From Hungatella sp. UBA3048 (GTDB lineage: Bacteria; Bacillota; Clostridia; Lachnospirales; Lachnospiraceae): a stretch of DNA of 52,126 nt. The stretch spans positions 1 to 52,126 of the forward strand of contig DFCS01000018.1 of NCBI GenBank assembly GCA_002367105.1, given 5' to 3'. The notes beneath the pieces were generated by a model. That model was not told where the DNA came from, ran no database searches, and was given only the letters and a program-made list of their open reading frames with translations. Within the stretch, counting starts at the first letter, position 1; each line of letters starts with the position of its first letter. Position numbers and translations under genes: made by a program. Of this stretch, positions 23,753 to 32,214 are shown piece by piece.

Positions 23753-24550
23753 TTATCCGAAACGACCTGTAATATAGTCCTCGGTGCGTTTATCCTTAGG
23801 ATTAGCAAAAATTTCCGCTGTTGGAGCATATTCGACCAATGTCCCCGCTCTATCATGATCCATCATCATAAACGCAGTCATATGAGACACCCTTGCCGCT
23901 TGTTCCATACTATGAGTAACAATAATGATCGTATATTTTTGAGCCAGTTCCTCCATTAACCCCTCAACCTGCATTGTAGATTCCGGATCAAGAGCACTGC
24001 AGGATTCATCCATTAATAAAACCTCAGGCTCCACAGCCAATGCACGGGCAATACACAGACGCTGCTGCTGGCCCGGAGAAAGATCAAAAGCAGATTCTTT
24101 CAGCTTGTCCTTAACTTCGTCCCATAAAGCTACCTGGTTCAAGTTCCTTTCCACAATCTCATCAAGTCGAGCTCTTTGCTTTATTCCATGATGCCTTGGA
24201 CCGAAAGCCATATTGTCATACACAGACATGGGAAAGGGATTAGGTTTTTGAAAAACCATACCAACTCTTTTTTTCAGCGCAACAACATCCATACTTTTAT
24301 CATAGATAGAAACACCATCAAGCATAATTTTTCCCTCTACCCTAACTCCCGGTATCGGATCATTCATTCGATTAAAAAGACGCAGAAGGGAAGATTTACC
24401 GCATCCCGACGGCCCAATTATGGCTGTTATCGCACATTCCTGAATATCCATTGTAACATTCCTCAGCGCTTGGAAGTTGCCATAAAATAGGTTTACCGCA
24501 TCTGTTTTTATCTTGGCTTTTTGCCCAGACTTTAACATTTGATCATCCAT
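23753..24550 (-). CDS. pstB: Phosphate ABC transporter ATPase with altered signature motif (PstB2)
   Basis: 265-residue PstB homolog. Walker A (GPSGCGKSS), Q-loop (VFQKPNPFP), Walker B with catalytic Glu (LLMDESCSALDP) and H-loop (VTHSMEQA) are canonical. The signature normally LSGGQ reads LSPGQQQR, a Gly-to-Pro change confirmed on the codon CCG. In ABC dimers each ATP site joins one subunit's Walker motifs to the other's signature. Pairing this protein with PstB1 would give one complete site and one crippled one. It is the first gene behind the PHO box, upstream of pstS, an unusual position, since pstB normally follows pstA. Confidence 0.92.
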   Translation of the reverse strand: MDDQMLKSGQKAKIKTDAVNLFYGNFQALRNVTMDIQECAITAIIGPSGCGKSSLLRLFNRMNDPIPGVRVEGKIMLDGVSIYDKSMDVVALKKRVGMVFQKPNPFPMSVYDNMAFGPRHHGIKQRARLDEIVERNLNQVALWDEVKDKLKESAFDLSPGQQQRLCIARALAVEPEVLLMDESCSALDPESTMQVEGLMEELAQKYTIIIVTHSMEQAARVSHMTAFMMMDHDRAGTLVEYAPTAEIFANPKDKRTEDYITGRFG

Positions 24551-24651
24551 TCGTCACCCTCGCTAATCTACTCCTTATTAAAATATTAATAAGAAGATCT
24601 TATCCTTTTTAATATTTTAAATTTCTATCTTTCTTATCACAACAAATATTA

Positions 24652-24657
24652 ATTATA
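24652..24657 (-). promoter_or_regulatory. -10 box of the pst operon
   Basis: TATAAT on the minus strand without a recognisable -35 hexamer at the right distance, as expected for an activator-dependent promoter. It is 31 bases downstream of the PHO box. Confidence 0.6.
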
Positions 24658-24688
24658 CAATAATTAATGATAATTAAAGCATTATCTA

Positions 24689-24716
24689 TGTTAATTATAG
24701 GTAAAATTTGTGTAAA
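24689..24716 (-). promoter_or_regulatory. PHO box: three direct repeats at 11-bp spacing
   Basis: Read on the minus strand: TTTACA, TTTACC and TTAACA, each separated by five bases, so each starts exactly 11 bases after the last. This is the PhoP-binding pattern of Firmicutes (TTAACA-like repeats). It lies upstream of pstB2 and predicts induction of the whole operon under phosphate limitation. Confidence 0.75.
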
Positions 24717-24987
24717 ATTTTCATCCCCGGAAAGAGGCCAACAGGTAGTGTATTATAAAATCCTACCAGCGGGATTCATAGGATACCGATATTTCTCAAG
24801 TATAATTCCGAAATTTTCTTGAAAACAATTCTTCAAACGTAATGCAACCTGTTATATATTACTATCTTGTCCATATTTCGAAATATATTTTCATATTCAT
24901 ACTGTTCAAATTCCCAAATTTTTGTTTTTTATACTGTATTTAGGTTCATTTACAAGGAACTATACGCAGACAGCGAAACGGGCTGCT

Positions 24988-25040
24988 GACAACAAACAGC
25001 GGTATGCACCTGATAATGTGCATACCGCTGTTTTGTTGTC
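24988..25040. terminator. Long near-perfect hairpin, probable bidirectional terminator
   Basis: Left arm 24988-25009 and right arm 25018-25040 pair over 22 positions with one bulged base, around an eight-base loop. The right flank is T-rich. It lies downstream of the dehydrogenase remnant on the minus strand, where it would end transcription before the pst promoter. Confidence 0.65.
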
Positions 25041-25078
25041 TTGGGTTTCCAAAGGGGCTTACCACATACTTTATGAAT

Positions 25079-25258
25079 CTATTTAAAATTTTTAAAATCA
25101 ATCATTACTTTTAGCATATTACCGGCACTGTTATCGAAATTCTTAAATGCCAGTGCCGCATGATCAGCTTCATATACATTGGTTATTACATTTTCCAAAT
25201 CTGCTTTTCCTTCCTTTACCAGATCTATCAGCTCAATAAAATCACTTTTCCGTGCATT
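25079..25258 (-). pseudogene. C-terminal remnant of a zinc-type (MDR) alcohol dehydrogenase
   Basis: 60 codons without a start, ending in TAG. The reading KSDFIELIDLVKEGKADLE, YEADHAALAFKNFDN and MLKVMID matches the last 60 residues of medium-chain zinc dehydrogenases. The rest of the gene is missing. Its upstream end coincides with the last codons of the truncated PrpR/PAS regulator, so a deletion has joined the two. Confidence 0.75.
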
Positions 25259-25940
25259 ACATATAGCTTATATCATCGAAAGTCCTGGAAGCGGCAAAGC
25301 CGCTCCGGCGTTCAATATCCTGGTCCCCCTCATTAATTTCATCACTTTTTTTTATCTTCTTTAATGATAGATAGGCCCCGGTAATCTTATCCTCCATTAC
25401 AATCGGAGACAAAATCACAACTGTTGCTCTCCCATTCACATTCAAAAAAGAGGAGAAACTTTCCTGCGGGCTGTTAAGAACCTGATGAACCAGATCCATA
25501 TTAATGTCTTTTACTACTTCTTTTATATTTTTGCCAAGAACCTCTTCCTGTCCCTTATTTAAAATACCTTCCATAACACGATTCATCAAAACTACGTAAC
25601 CGCCTCTGTCTATCTCAATCAATCCATTGAACATGCTGTTAAGCAAGGAATTGACCTGTGCCTCATTTCGCCTTTTCAGCTCATTGGCATAACATAACGT
25701 CTCCGCCTGATTTAAGGCAATCCGTATGGATTCCTCCGTTGATGCAATAGGCAGCATTGGGATATTCATATGCTGCAGCTGATTTATTAGGTCCTGGACT
25801 CCAATTAGGATGTCTACCTCTGCCTCTATGTTTTCGTTTAAGAGTTTCATACACATAACCACTTTAGAACAATCCCTGCAAATTCCGTCCGCAATTTGTA
25901 ATAGTTCAAAAGTAGGTAGAAAAACAACTATCCCTGACAT
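25257..25940 (-). pseudogene. Truncated PrpR/PAS-domain regulator lacking its AAA+ and HTH domains
   Basis: 227 codons from a good ribosome site (AAGG just before ATG 25940). Residues about 1-90 resemble the end of a PrpR sensory domain (IPMLPIASTEESIRIALNQAE); 95-205 form a PAS domain (SMFNGLIEIDRGGYVVLMNR). The tail SRTFDDISYM is the linker that normally precedes a sigma-54 AAA+ domain (FDDI...), and a stop follows at once. Directly after the stop lies the tail of a zinc dehydrogenase. So the AAA+ and DNA-binding parts were lost by deletion. It may still be translated as a sensor fragment, but cannot bind DNA by any domain visible here. Confidence 0.7.
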
Positions 25941-26125
25941 CCTTCCCCTTCCTTTCGGCTCCTCACTCCAATTAGCGCTTCATCAACTTTACATCGCTTT
26001 TTATCAATTATCCAATCTTATCACAGAAACTGTACTTTTGCATACTCGTTTCCAAAATCTACGTTCAACTCCTTATTCTTTACATGGCAATCAGTACTTG
26101 TATTAGAATGAATTTGCAAACAAAT

Positions 26126-26170
26126 AAAACACCCGCCAACTTTCATAAATAGAAAGCCAGCGGGTGTTTT
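26126..26170 (-). terminator. Terminator of the PTS/polyol operon
   Basis: AAAACACCCGC (26126-26136) pairs with GCGGGTGTTTT (26160-26170), with an inner CTTTC/GAAAG stem. It lies about 55 bases beyond the MtlD-like stop codon on the minus strand and is followed there by a T-rich stretch. Confidence 0.8.
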
Positions 26171-26225
26171 GTTGTAACATTAATTTTTAATAACCCCTTA
26201 CTTATTATGAAGAACTTATATGTTC

Positions 26226-27389
26226 TTACTTTTTTCTGTATGCTATTTCCTTACATTGTTCTTTTATAAGAGAAAAAAGCACCCAATCACTTTCATTGAT
26301 ACCGCATACCGTTTTTATTAAGTCATCTAATGAAAAGTTTTTTAAGTAATCCTTATACTTCTCATCATTTTCCACAAGATACGCAAGACCGTATGCGATT
26401 CCTTTTGCAAGGGAATAAGGAAGTATCCCGCCTTCCATACATAATTTGGCAGGGCCAACAAAACGTTCGTTGAACCCCAGCTTCTTTTCAGAGTTTGCCG
26501 TTACCCTTGAAATGTCATCCTTTACATGAGCATCCAGTTTTTCGTCCATGTATTTGACCCACTGGATATCCTCAAGGGGGTCAAGCTGATATTTTCTATT
26601 GATGGCACTGTGGGCTTCTTTAAAAGCATTTTGTATGGAAAAGCGTATTTCAGGGTCACGCTGGCTTTCATCTATGTATTGATATCCCTTGAAGCTCCCC
26701 ATGTATGCAGCCATACAGTGTCTCATATTGCCCACATACACCTTTCTGTAAATACGGGCTTCGGCATTCTCTACATAGGTTACGGCTGCCACTACAGGCT
26801 TTTCCCCCTTGTAGGCCACACCATCTATTTCCAGATGGGGGTCCTTGGTTACCGTAACCTGAAACTTATCCTCACTGATCCCAGCAGTGGGAAGAGCGGC
26901 TGATAATACCATTACCTGGCAAATTCCAATATATTGTCTAAAATACTCCCCCTGCTCGTTTCCTCGAAGAGCCGCTTTTATGTAAGAGGCAAATATCTCA
27001 GGGGCATTCAAAGAGTTTACACATAAAAGTATATTCAAGGGCTTGTATATGTTTTGCCTGATGCGTCCCTCTATCGCCTGGGCAATATGTTCCCCAATGC
27101 TTTTAAACGCTCCCTCATATACACTGCAAGCAGCGACCGTATGATGTATCAGGGCAGCCACCAGACCATTCTCATCATTTTGTACAAGATCAAAATTTCG
27201 AATCTCCGTGCTAGTGGACTCCCCATCCCCTGATTCCCAAACGGTATAATATCCCTGACTCTTCATTTCTGCAAGTCTGTCATAAGCCAGATCATAAAAA
27301 TGAAGCTGATAGCCTGCCCTTGCATAAATCATGCCTACCACGCCTTTTCCGATGTTACCGGCGCCGATAATTAAAATTTCTTTATTCAT
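26226..27389 (-). CDS. Mannitol-1-phosphate 5-dehydrogenase-like enzyme
   Basis: 387-residue NAD-dependent polyol-phosphate dehydrogenase of the MtlD family. The N-terminal Rossmann motif is IIGAGNIGKG. The C-terminal domain shows RVTANSEKKLGFNERFVGPA, aligning with the MtlD RKLxxxxRxVGPA motif. It probably interconverts a sugar phosphate and a polyol phosphate. Start ATG 27389 behind AAGGAG. It is the last gene of the PTS operon. A second copy of its C-terminal end persists as a relic at 33297-33359. The exact polyol is not evident. Confidence 0.8.
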   Translation of the reverse strand: MNKEILIIGAGNIGKGVVGMIYARAGYQLHFYDLAYDRLAEMKSQGYYTVWESGDGESTSTEIRNFDLVQNDENGLVAALIHHTVAACSVYEGAFKSIGEHIAQAIEGRIRQNIYKPLNILLCVNSLNAPEIFASYIKAALRGNEQGEYFRQYIGICQVMVLSAALPTAGISEDKFQVTVTKDPHLEIDGVAYKGEKPVVAAVTYVENAEARIYRKVYVGNMRHCMAAYMGSFKGYQYIDESQRDPEIRFSIQNAFKEAHSAINRKYQLDPLEDIQWVKYMDEKLDAHVKDDISRVTANSEKKLGFNERFVGPAKLCMEGGILPYSLAKGIAYGLAYLVENDEKYKDYLKNFSLDDLIKTVCGINESDWVLFSLIKEQCKEIAYRKK

Positions 27390-27401
27390 TATTTCTCCTT
27401 G

Positions 27402-28229
27402 TTATGCGATAATTCCAAAAGAATATAAAATTACGCCAACAACCAATAAACCGATCAACAGGGGAACTACCCCCACCTTCTTGCCCAATAAATAATAAAT
27501 AATTCCTACCAGGCAAAGGGGCAGCATCTTGGGCATAATGGAATCCAAAAGGGACTGAAGCTTTGTTGGCTCTATCTCATCTCCTATACCACCGCCGAAG
27601 GTTATGGCAGTAGAAAGTTTGACGTTTACAGCCGTCATGGCGCCTATGGCCATTAAGCCCACCACCGATGAGGCATAGGATATCTTATCCATAATACCTG
27701 ACTCTTCCGCCTTGCTTATAAAACCTACCCCCATGTGATAGCCTGCTGTCAGTGAATAATAACGGGCAATGATATTTGGTATATTAAATACCAAGAGGAA
27801 AATGACTGGAGCCATAAAGTTTCCCTGAGATGCAAGTTCAACGATAACAGCCGTGGCAATAATTCTTAAAGTAGAGTGAAAGATCGTATCGCCTATCGCT
27901 GACAACGGTCCCATCAGAGAGGTTTTCATGGTAGCTATGGTGGTGGTATCAAAATTATCGGACTTTGCATTCTCCTCTTCCATGGCAATGGTAATACCCA
28001 TCGGGAGTCCTGCGATGTAAGGGGTCACATTAATATATTCATTCATGTGCCTTTTATAGGCGTCTACCCTTTTCTCCTTATTGTCTGCGTAAATTTTCTT
28101 TAAGACTGGTAAAAGGGAAAAGGTGTATCCATTGTGCATCTGGCCGGGATAGTCATTCATACAGTTTAATGCAAAATATCTAAGATAGATCTTCCTAAGA
28201 TCTTTTTTTGTAATCTTATCAGAACTCAT
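27402..28229 (-). CDS. PTS mannose/fructose/sorbose-family EIID
   Basis: 275-residue membrane component. The N-terminal cytoplasmic part (KDLRKIYLRYF, GLPMGITIAMEEEN, MKTSLMGPLSAIGDT) matches the ManZ/SorM family, followed by hydrophobic segments from about residue 130. With EIIC it forms the transmembrane part of the mannose-class PTS. The start overlaps the EIIC end by 11 bases and has GGAGGGG upstream. It is followed by the MtlD-like gene. Confidence 0.9.
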   Translation of the reverse strand: MSSDKITKKDLRKIYLRYFALNCMNDYPGQMHNGYTFSLLPVLKKIYADNKEKRVDAYKRHMNEYINVTPYIAGLPMGITIAMEEENAKSDNFDTTTIATMKTSLMGPLSAIGDTIFHSTLRIIATAVIVELASQGNFMAPVIFLLVFNIPNIIARYYSLTAGYHMGVGFISKAEESGIMDKISYASSVVGLMAIGAMTAVNVKLSTAITFGGGIGDEIEPTKLQSLLDSIMPKMLPLCLVGIIYYLLGKKVGVVPLLIGLLVVGVILYSFGIIA

Positions 28230-28989
28230 TGTCGTCCCCTCCTTCTGCTGCTCTTACAAAAGCAGGCCGGTTATTTTGAGAAGCTAAAACAAGCATTACA
28301 ATTGCCGCCGCAAATAGTGTGATCGCGATTGTAGGAAGTCCTAAATAAGCCGCCAACATAAAACCGATAAAAAAATATGGAGCAAGCTTTTTCGTCATAA
28401 CCATCCGAAGAAGCAGGGCAAATCCTACTGCAGGAAGCATATTGCCTGCGGAAGCAAGTCCATTGATAACCGTTGTAGGTATGGTTGCCACAAGAGCTTC
28501 CACCGCACCGCTTCCAAAGAATACAGCTAAAAAGCCGAAAAGGAAATAAAGGAAAAATGTTGCTCCCCAGCAACCCAAAAGATAAATTGCAGTAGCTCCT
28601 TTGTCGTCATCCTTTTCCAGACGGGCAAGCATAAACTGGGATGATACGGAATTAATCATCTTTACAAGGATAAACAAGAATCCGCCAAGCAGTGCCAGAG
28701 GAACAGCAAAGCTTGAGCCTATGGCAATTCCCCCGCCGCTTTTAATCGCAAAAGCTGTTCCTATGGCCGCCGCAGAACCGCCATCCGGTGAAACTGCCGC
28801 ACCTACCGGGAAGGAACCGATGAAAACCACTTCCAGAATCCCTCCGATCATTACTCCCGTTGTAACATCCCCCAACAATAATCCAACGATTGACGCAGCT
28901 ACGATAGGGCGTGAAAACATACTGTAACCAAAAAACATATCCATTCTGCATAAACCTACTACTAAACCCACAAGAATAGCGTGTAACAT
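28219..28989 (-). CDS. PTS mannose/fructose/sorbose-family EIIC
   Basis: 256-residue polytopic membrane protein. The family pattern GVMIGGILEVVFIGSFPVGAA and the following alanine/glycine-rich segment are typical of ManY/SorA. Seven or so helices are visible. It makes the sugar channel together with EIID. GGAAGGGG precedes ATG 28989. Nothing unusual. Confidence 0.9.
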   Translation of the reverse strand: MLHAILVGLVVGLCRMDMFFGYSMFSRPIVAASIVGLLLGDVTTGVMIGGILEVVFIGSFPVGAAVSPDGGSAAAIGTAFAIKSGGGIAIGSSFAVPLALLGGFLFILVKMINSVSSQFMLARLEKDDDKGATAIYLLGCWGATFFLYFLFGFLAVFFGSGAVEALVATIPTTVINGLASAGNMLPAVGFALLLRMVMTKKLAPYFFIGFMLAAYLGLPTIAITLFAAAIVMLVLASQNNRPAFVRAAEGGDDNEF

Positions 28990-29008
28990 ATTGAACCCCT
29001 TCCTTTAT

Positions 29009-29845
29009 TTAATATTTTTTCAGCAATCGTTCTAACGATCGCTTATAAACATTTTGTGGTTCTAGGTAATACTCACTTAAAGTCATTTCCAGAGCAAAGT
29101 ATCCCTCATAACAGTACTTTTCAAATATACTTATGATTTCGTTACTGTCTAGTTCCCCCCGTTCGTCCCACCAAGCCAGATGCCCAAATACCTTGGAAGA
29201 ATAATTGGTAAGGTGACAATAGGTAATTCTCTTTTGAAACATTTTGAAATAATCTTCAATGGAATCACCATTTCTTGTTACGGTTCCCGTATCAATGGTT
29301 ATTCCCAATTCTTCTCTTCCTACCTCTTCTATTACCCTTTGTAAATCCTCTTTGCTATTAACAAGAAGTGAACTTTTCTTTGACAGGGCTTCTATGGACA
29401 ACTTCAATCCATAACGGGAAGCAAGACTGCATAATTCCTTTAAAGACTTTATCATGGCTTCCCAACCGGCTTCCTTGGGCTCATCCCAAAAGCACCAGCC
29501 GGAATTCAGAGAAATAAGCCCGCAGTGAAGCGCGTTTGATACCTTCATGAGATTTTCAATATAATCCACGGCATTTTTCCTTACGCTTTCCTGCGTGGAG
29601 GAAATATTATAAGGCTTTGGATTGCTTTGCTCGGGTGTCAGTGATTTCACTGCAATTTCATATTTCTCAAGAAGTGTTTTCACCTCTTCTAAGTTATATA
29701 TCGCCATATGGTTTACATTTAAATGCTGTGCCGCCGCCCATAAATCAATGGCTTTTATCCCACACGCGGCAACCTCTCTTAAATATGTTTCAAAGGTATA
29801 GAATCGGTATATTTGATTGGTTGCCAATAATCCGGATGAATTCAT
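29009..29845 (-). CDS. Sugar phosphate isomerase/epimerase, TIM barrel
   Basis: 278-residue AP_endonuc_2/xylose isomerase-like TIM barrel. Putative metal ligands occur in SIEALS (Glu), TIDTGT (Asp), YCHLTNYS (His) and FALEMT (Glu), which is the common sugar isomerase/epimerase set. Starts three bases after the aldolase gene and precedes EIIC, inside the PTS operon, so it probably isomerises an imported phosphosugar before aldol cleavage. Substrate unknown. Confidence 0.8.
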   Translation of the reverse strand: MNSSGLLATNQIYRFYTFETYLREVAACGIKAIDLWAAAQHLNVNHMAIYNLEEVKTLLEKYEIAVKSLTPEQSNPKPYNISSTQESVRKNAVDYIENLMKVSNALHCGLISLNSGWCFWDEPKEAGWEAMIKSLKELCSLASRYGLKLSIEALSKKSSLLVNSKEDLQRVIEEVGREELGITIDTGTVTRNGDSIEDYFKMFQKRITYCHLTNYSSKVFGHLAWWDERGELDSNEIISIFEKYCYEGYFALEMTLSEYYLEPQNVYKRSLERLLKKY

Positions 29846-29848
29846 TGG

Positions 29849-30721
29849 CTAGTTCTTCCCGTCAGATCCGAACAGTTTTATGTAATGCTCAAGCTTCTCC
29901 TGATACCGGCCTGCGCCTATTTCTACATACTGTTGGAAGTTCAGCTTTTTTGTGGCAAATTCATCGCCTTTTTTGCTGTTTTTGTTTTCTTCTGAGTGCA
30001 TGGCATCCTTGACACCTGCTATAGCCTCTACGCTTAAATCGGTCCAAAGGTTCACCTTCTGGATTCCCATGCCGATGGCCTTTTTGATATTTTCATCCCC
30101 GGTTCCGGAACCGCCATGAAGAACCAAAGGAATTTCTACCTCTCCTGCAATTTTTTCAAGAAGATCAAATTCCAGATGAGGCGCTCCCTTATAAACACCA
30201 TGAGAAGTTCCTATGGCGATGGCAAGGCAGTCAATCCCCGTTCTTTTTACAAACTCTACGGCTTCCTCGGGGCGTGTAAGACCTGCATCTCTTGTTTCTT
30301 CATATTCCAGGCCAACACCAACATGACCCAGCTCTGCCTCTACCGTAACGCCTACGGCATGGGCAATTTTTACGATTTCATTTACTTCCCGAATATTATC
30401 CTCATAAGGAAGGGTGGAGCGGTCCGCCATAACCGAGCTGAAACCTGCCCGGATCGCCCGGATGATATGCTCATAAGGACCGCCGTGATCCAAATTGACA
30501 GCAAAGCTCACATTGGGATAGCGAAGCTCATAAAATCTGGCTATATGGGCGCATTCCTCAATGCCATGTACCCCTGAAACATCTAAAATAATAGGGGAGT
30601 GTAATTTGTCGGCGGCTTTAAAACAAGCTTCAATAGTCTCTCTGTTAAAACAGTTTGGTGCTGCAATTCCATATTTTCTCTTTTTTGCATCTTGAAGCAA
30701 CACGTGCATCGGTGTTATCAT
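29849..30721 (-). CDS. Class II ketose-bisphosphate aldolase (GatY/KbaY/FbaA family)
   Basis: 290-residue zinc-dependent aldolase that splits a ketose (bis)phosphate into dihydroxyacetone phosphate and an aldehyde. Zinc His residues sit in VNLDHGGPYE, GTSHGVYKG and LHGGSGTGD; Asp of LDHG is the catalytic acid. Length and motif order match tagatose- and fructose-bisphosphate aldolases. The PTS neighbourhood suggests the phosphosugar imported by these EII proteins is the substrate. Start ATG 30721 behind GAGAGG. Confidence 0.88.
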   Translation of the reverse strand: MITPMHVLLQDAKKRKYGIAAPNCFNRETIEACFKAADKLHSPIILDVSGVHGIEECAHIARFYELRYPNVSFAVNLDHGGPYEHIIRAIRAGFSSVMADRSTLPYEDNIREVNEIVKIAHAVGVTVEAELGHVGVGLEYEETRDAGLTRPEEAVEFVKRTGIDCLAIAIGTSHGVYKGAPHLEFDLLEKIAGEVEIPLVLHGGSGTGDENIKKAIGMGIQKVNLWTDLSVEAIAGVKDAMHSEENKNSKKGDEFATKKLNFQQYVEIGAGRYQEKLEHYIKLFGSDGKN

Positions 30722-30737
30722 CGTAAATCCTCTCTTT

Positions 30738-31199
30738 CTATTTGAAAATGATTTGTGTATCCGTAGGAACCTGTCTTATTTCTACCTCTATATTTTTTTC
30801 AATAATCTGATGAAGCAATGTTTCCTCCTCAGGAAGCAAATTAATGGCTTTGCTGACCCTCTTGGTTCCTTCTTTTGCCTTTATACCTCCCAGATTAAGA
30901 GAAGTCACGCCTTCTACTTGATCAATCAATCTCTTAGCATCCGCTACGGACTCCACAACCACAAGGAGTTTATATTTATCTGTGGCACCGCTTTTAAGAG
31001 CCGCTATGCTGTCGTCTACAGTCTTTACAACGAGCTTGACACCTTGTGGCTTTGCAAGCTTTATGGTGGTCATTTTCAGTGCATTTGTGGCGGCTTCGTC
31101 GTTCGCGACTAAGATACAGTCCGCCCCGATTGCGTTCGTCCAGGAAAAAGCCACCTGACCATGCAAAAGCCTTTGATCAACTCTAAATAATTTAATCAT
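30738..31199 (-). CDS. PTS mannose/fructose/sorbose-family EIIB
   Basis: 153-residue cytosolic EIIB. The phosphorylated His lies in RVDQRLLHGQVAFSW (about residue 13), an exact family signature. It receives phosphate from the EIIA encoded at 33360 and passes it to the sugar. GGAGGGG precedes ATG 31199. It sits between the aldolase and aldo/keto reductase genes. Confidence 0.92.
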   Translation of the reverse strand: MIKLFRVDQRLLHGQVAFSWTNAIGADCILVANDEAATNALKMTTIKLAKPQGVKLVVKTVDDSIAALKSGATDKYKLLVVVESVADAKRLIDQVEGVTSLNLGGIKAKEGTKRVSKAINLLPEEETLLHQIIEKNIEVEIRQVPTDTQIIFK

Positions 31200-31238
31200 T
31201 TTTTCCCCTCCATATAGTCAATTGCAGTTTTATAGCGA

Positions 31239-32201
31239 TTAACCTATATTCAATTCCTTAAGCTTGCTGTCTAAAAGGGCAATCTCTTCCGGAGCAAGCT
31301 CCCAGTTAAACGTATTGCAGTTTTCAACAGCCTCCCATTTGTTTCTGACCCCTACGATAGAAGTGGATACATAGCTTTTTTGTGTGTTCCAATTAATTGC
31401 CATCTGTGCCAAGGGCTTATGGTATGTTTCAGAAATTTGATCCATGGTTTTAAGGAAAGTCATAATGCTAGAGAACATAGGCTCCTTGTAGAATGGATAA
31501 AAAGTATTTCTGAAGTCTTTTTCATCAAACTTAGGCATTTCCCTTATGGAGCCGGTTAAGATTCCGGATCCTAAGGACCCCCATGTCATAACGCCGATCC
31601 CTTGCATCTCAGCCCATTCCATCAGCTCAGCATCAGACTGATTTACCATAGAAAACGGTACTTGTATCATATCAACCTGCCCAAATTGCATGGCTTCACC
31701 TACCAGTTCCTTATTGGAATTACACAAGCCTATATAGCGTATCTTGCCCTGCTTTTTTAAATCATTTAAAACCGCCATGGTTTCCTCCATAGGGGTATTA
31801 GCATCCGGCCAATGCATGAGATAAATGTCTATATGATCAACACCTAATCTCTGTAAGGAATCTTCGCATTCTCTCATTACAAAATTATAACTGTTGTTTC
31901 TTACTGCTTTGCCTGTATAGTGGCTTATGTAGGAGCCGAATTTTGTTGCCACCAGCACCTTATCCCGCAAACCTTTGATTGCTTTCCCTACTACAATTTC
32001 GGAATTTCCTTCTCCATATATAGGCGCCGTATCAATAAGGTTTACCCCATGTTCTATCATGGTCTGAATGGCTTCGACGGATTCTTTTTCATCCACCTCT
32101 CCATAGCCGCCGCCTGCAGAGTTTTTACCTCCGATGGCCCAAGTGCCTATGGATATTTGTGAAATTTCTTCCTTCATGTTTTTTACTTTTTTGTATCTCA
32201 T
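31239..32201 (-). CDS. Aldo/keto reductase
   Basis: 320-residue NAD(P)H-dependent aldo/keto reductase. Catalytic residues are Asp and Tyr in NLIDTAPIYGEG, Lys in LVATKFG and His in IYLMHWPDANTP. Likely reduces an aldehyde or ketone intermediate of the PTS pathway, or oxidises a sugar alcohol. Start ATG 32201 behind AAGGAGG. It precedes EIIB and follows the zinc dehydrogenase by 13 bases. Confidence 0.88.
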   Translation of the reverse strand: MRYKKVKNMKEEISQISIGTWAIGGKNSAGGGYGEVDEKESVEAIQTMIEHGVNLIDTAPIYGEGNSEIVVGKAIKGLRDKVLVATKFGSYISHYTGKAVRNNSYNFVMRECEDSLQRLGVDHIDIYLMHWPDANTPMEETMAVLNDLKKQGKIRYIGLCNSNKELVGEAMQFGQVDMIQVPFSMVNQSDAELMEWAEMQGIGVMTWGSLGSGILTGSIREMPKFDEKDFRNTFYPFYKEPMFSSIMTFLKTMDQISETYHKPLAQMAINWNTQKSYVSTSIVGVRNKWEAVENCNTFNWELAPEEIALLDSKLKELNIG

Positions 32202-32214
32202 AATTCCTCCTTAT

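Larger units (their letters stand above)
24551..25078. other. pst promoter region and spacer
   Basis: About 530 AT-rich bases holding a -10 box, the PHO box and, near the right end, a long hairpin (separate entries). Between 24730 and 24985 I recognise nothing. Confidence 0.6.
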
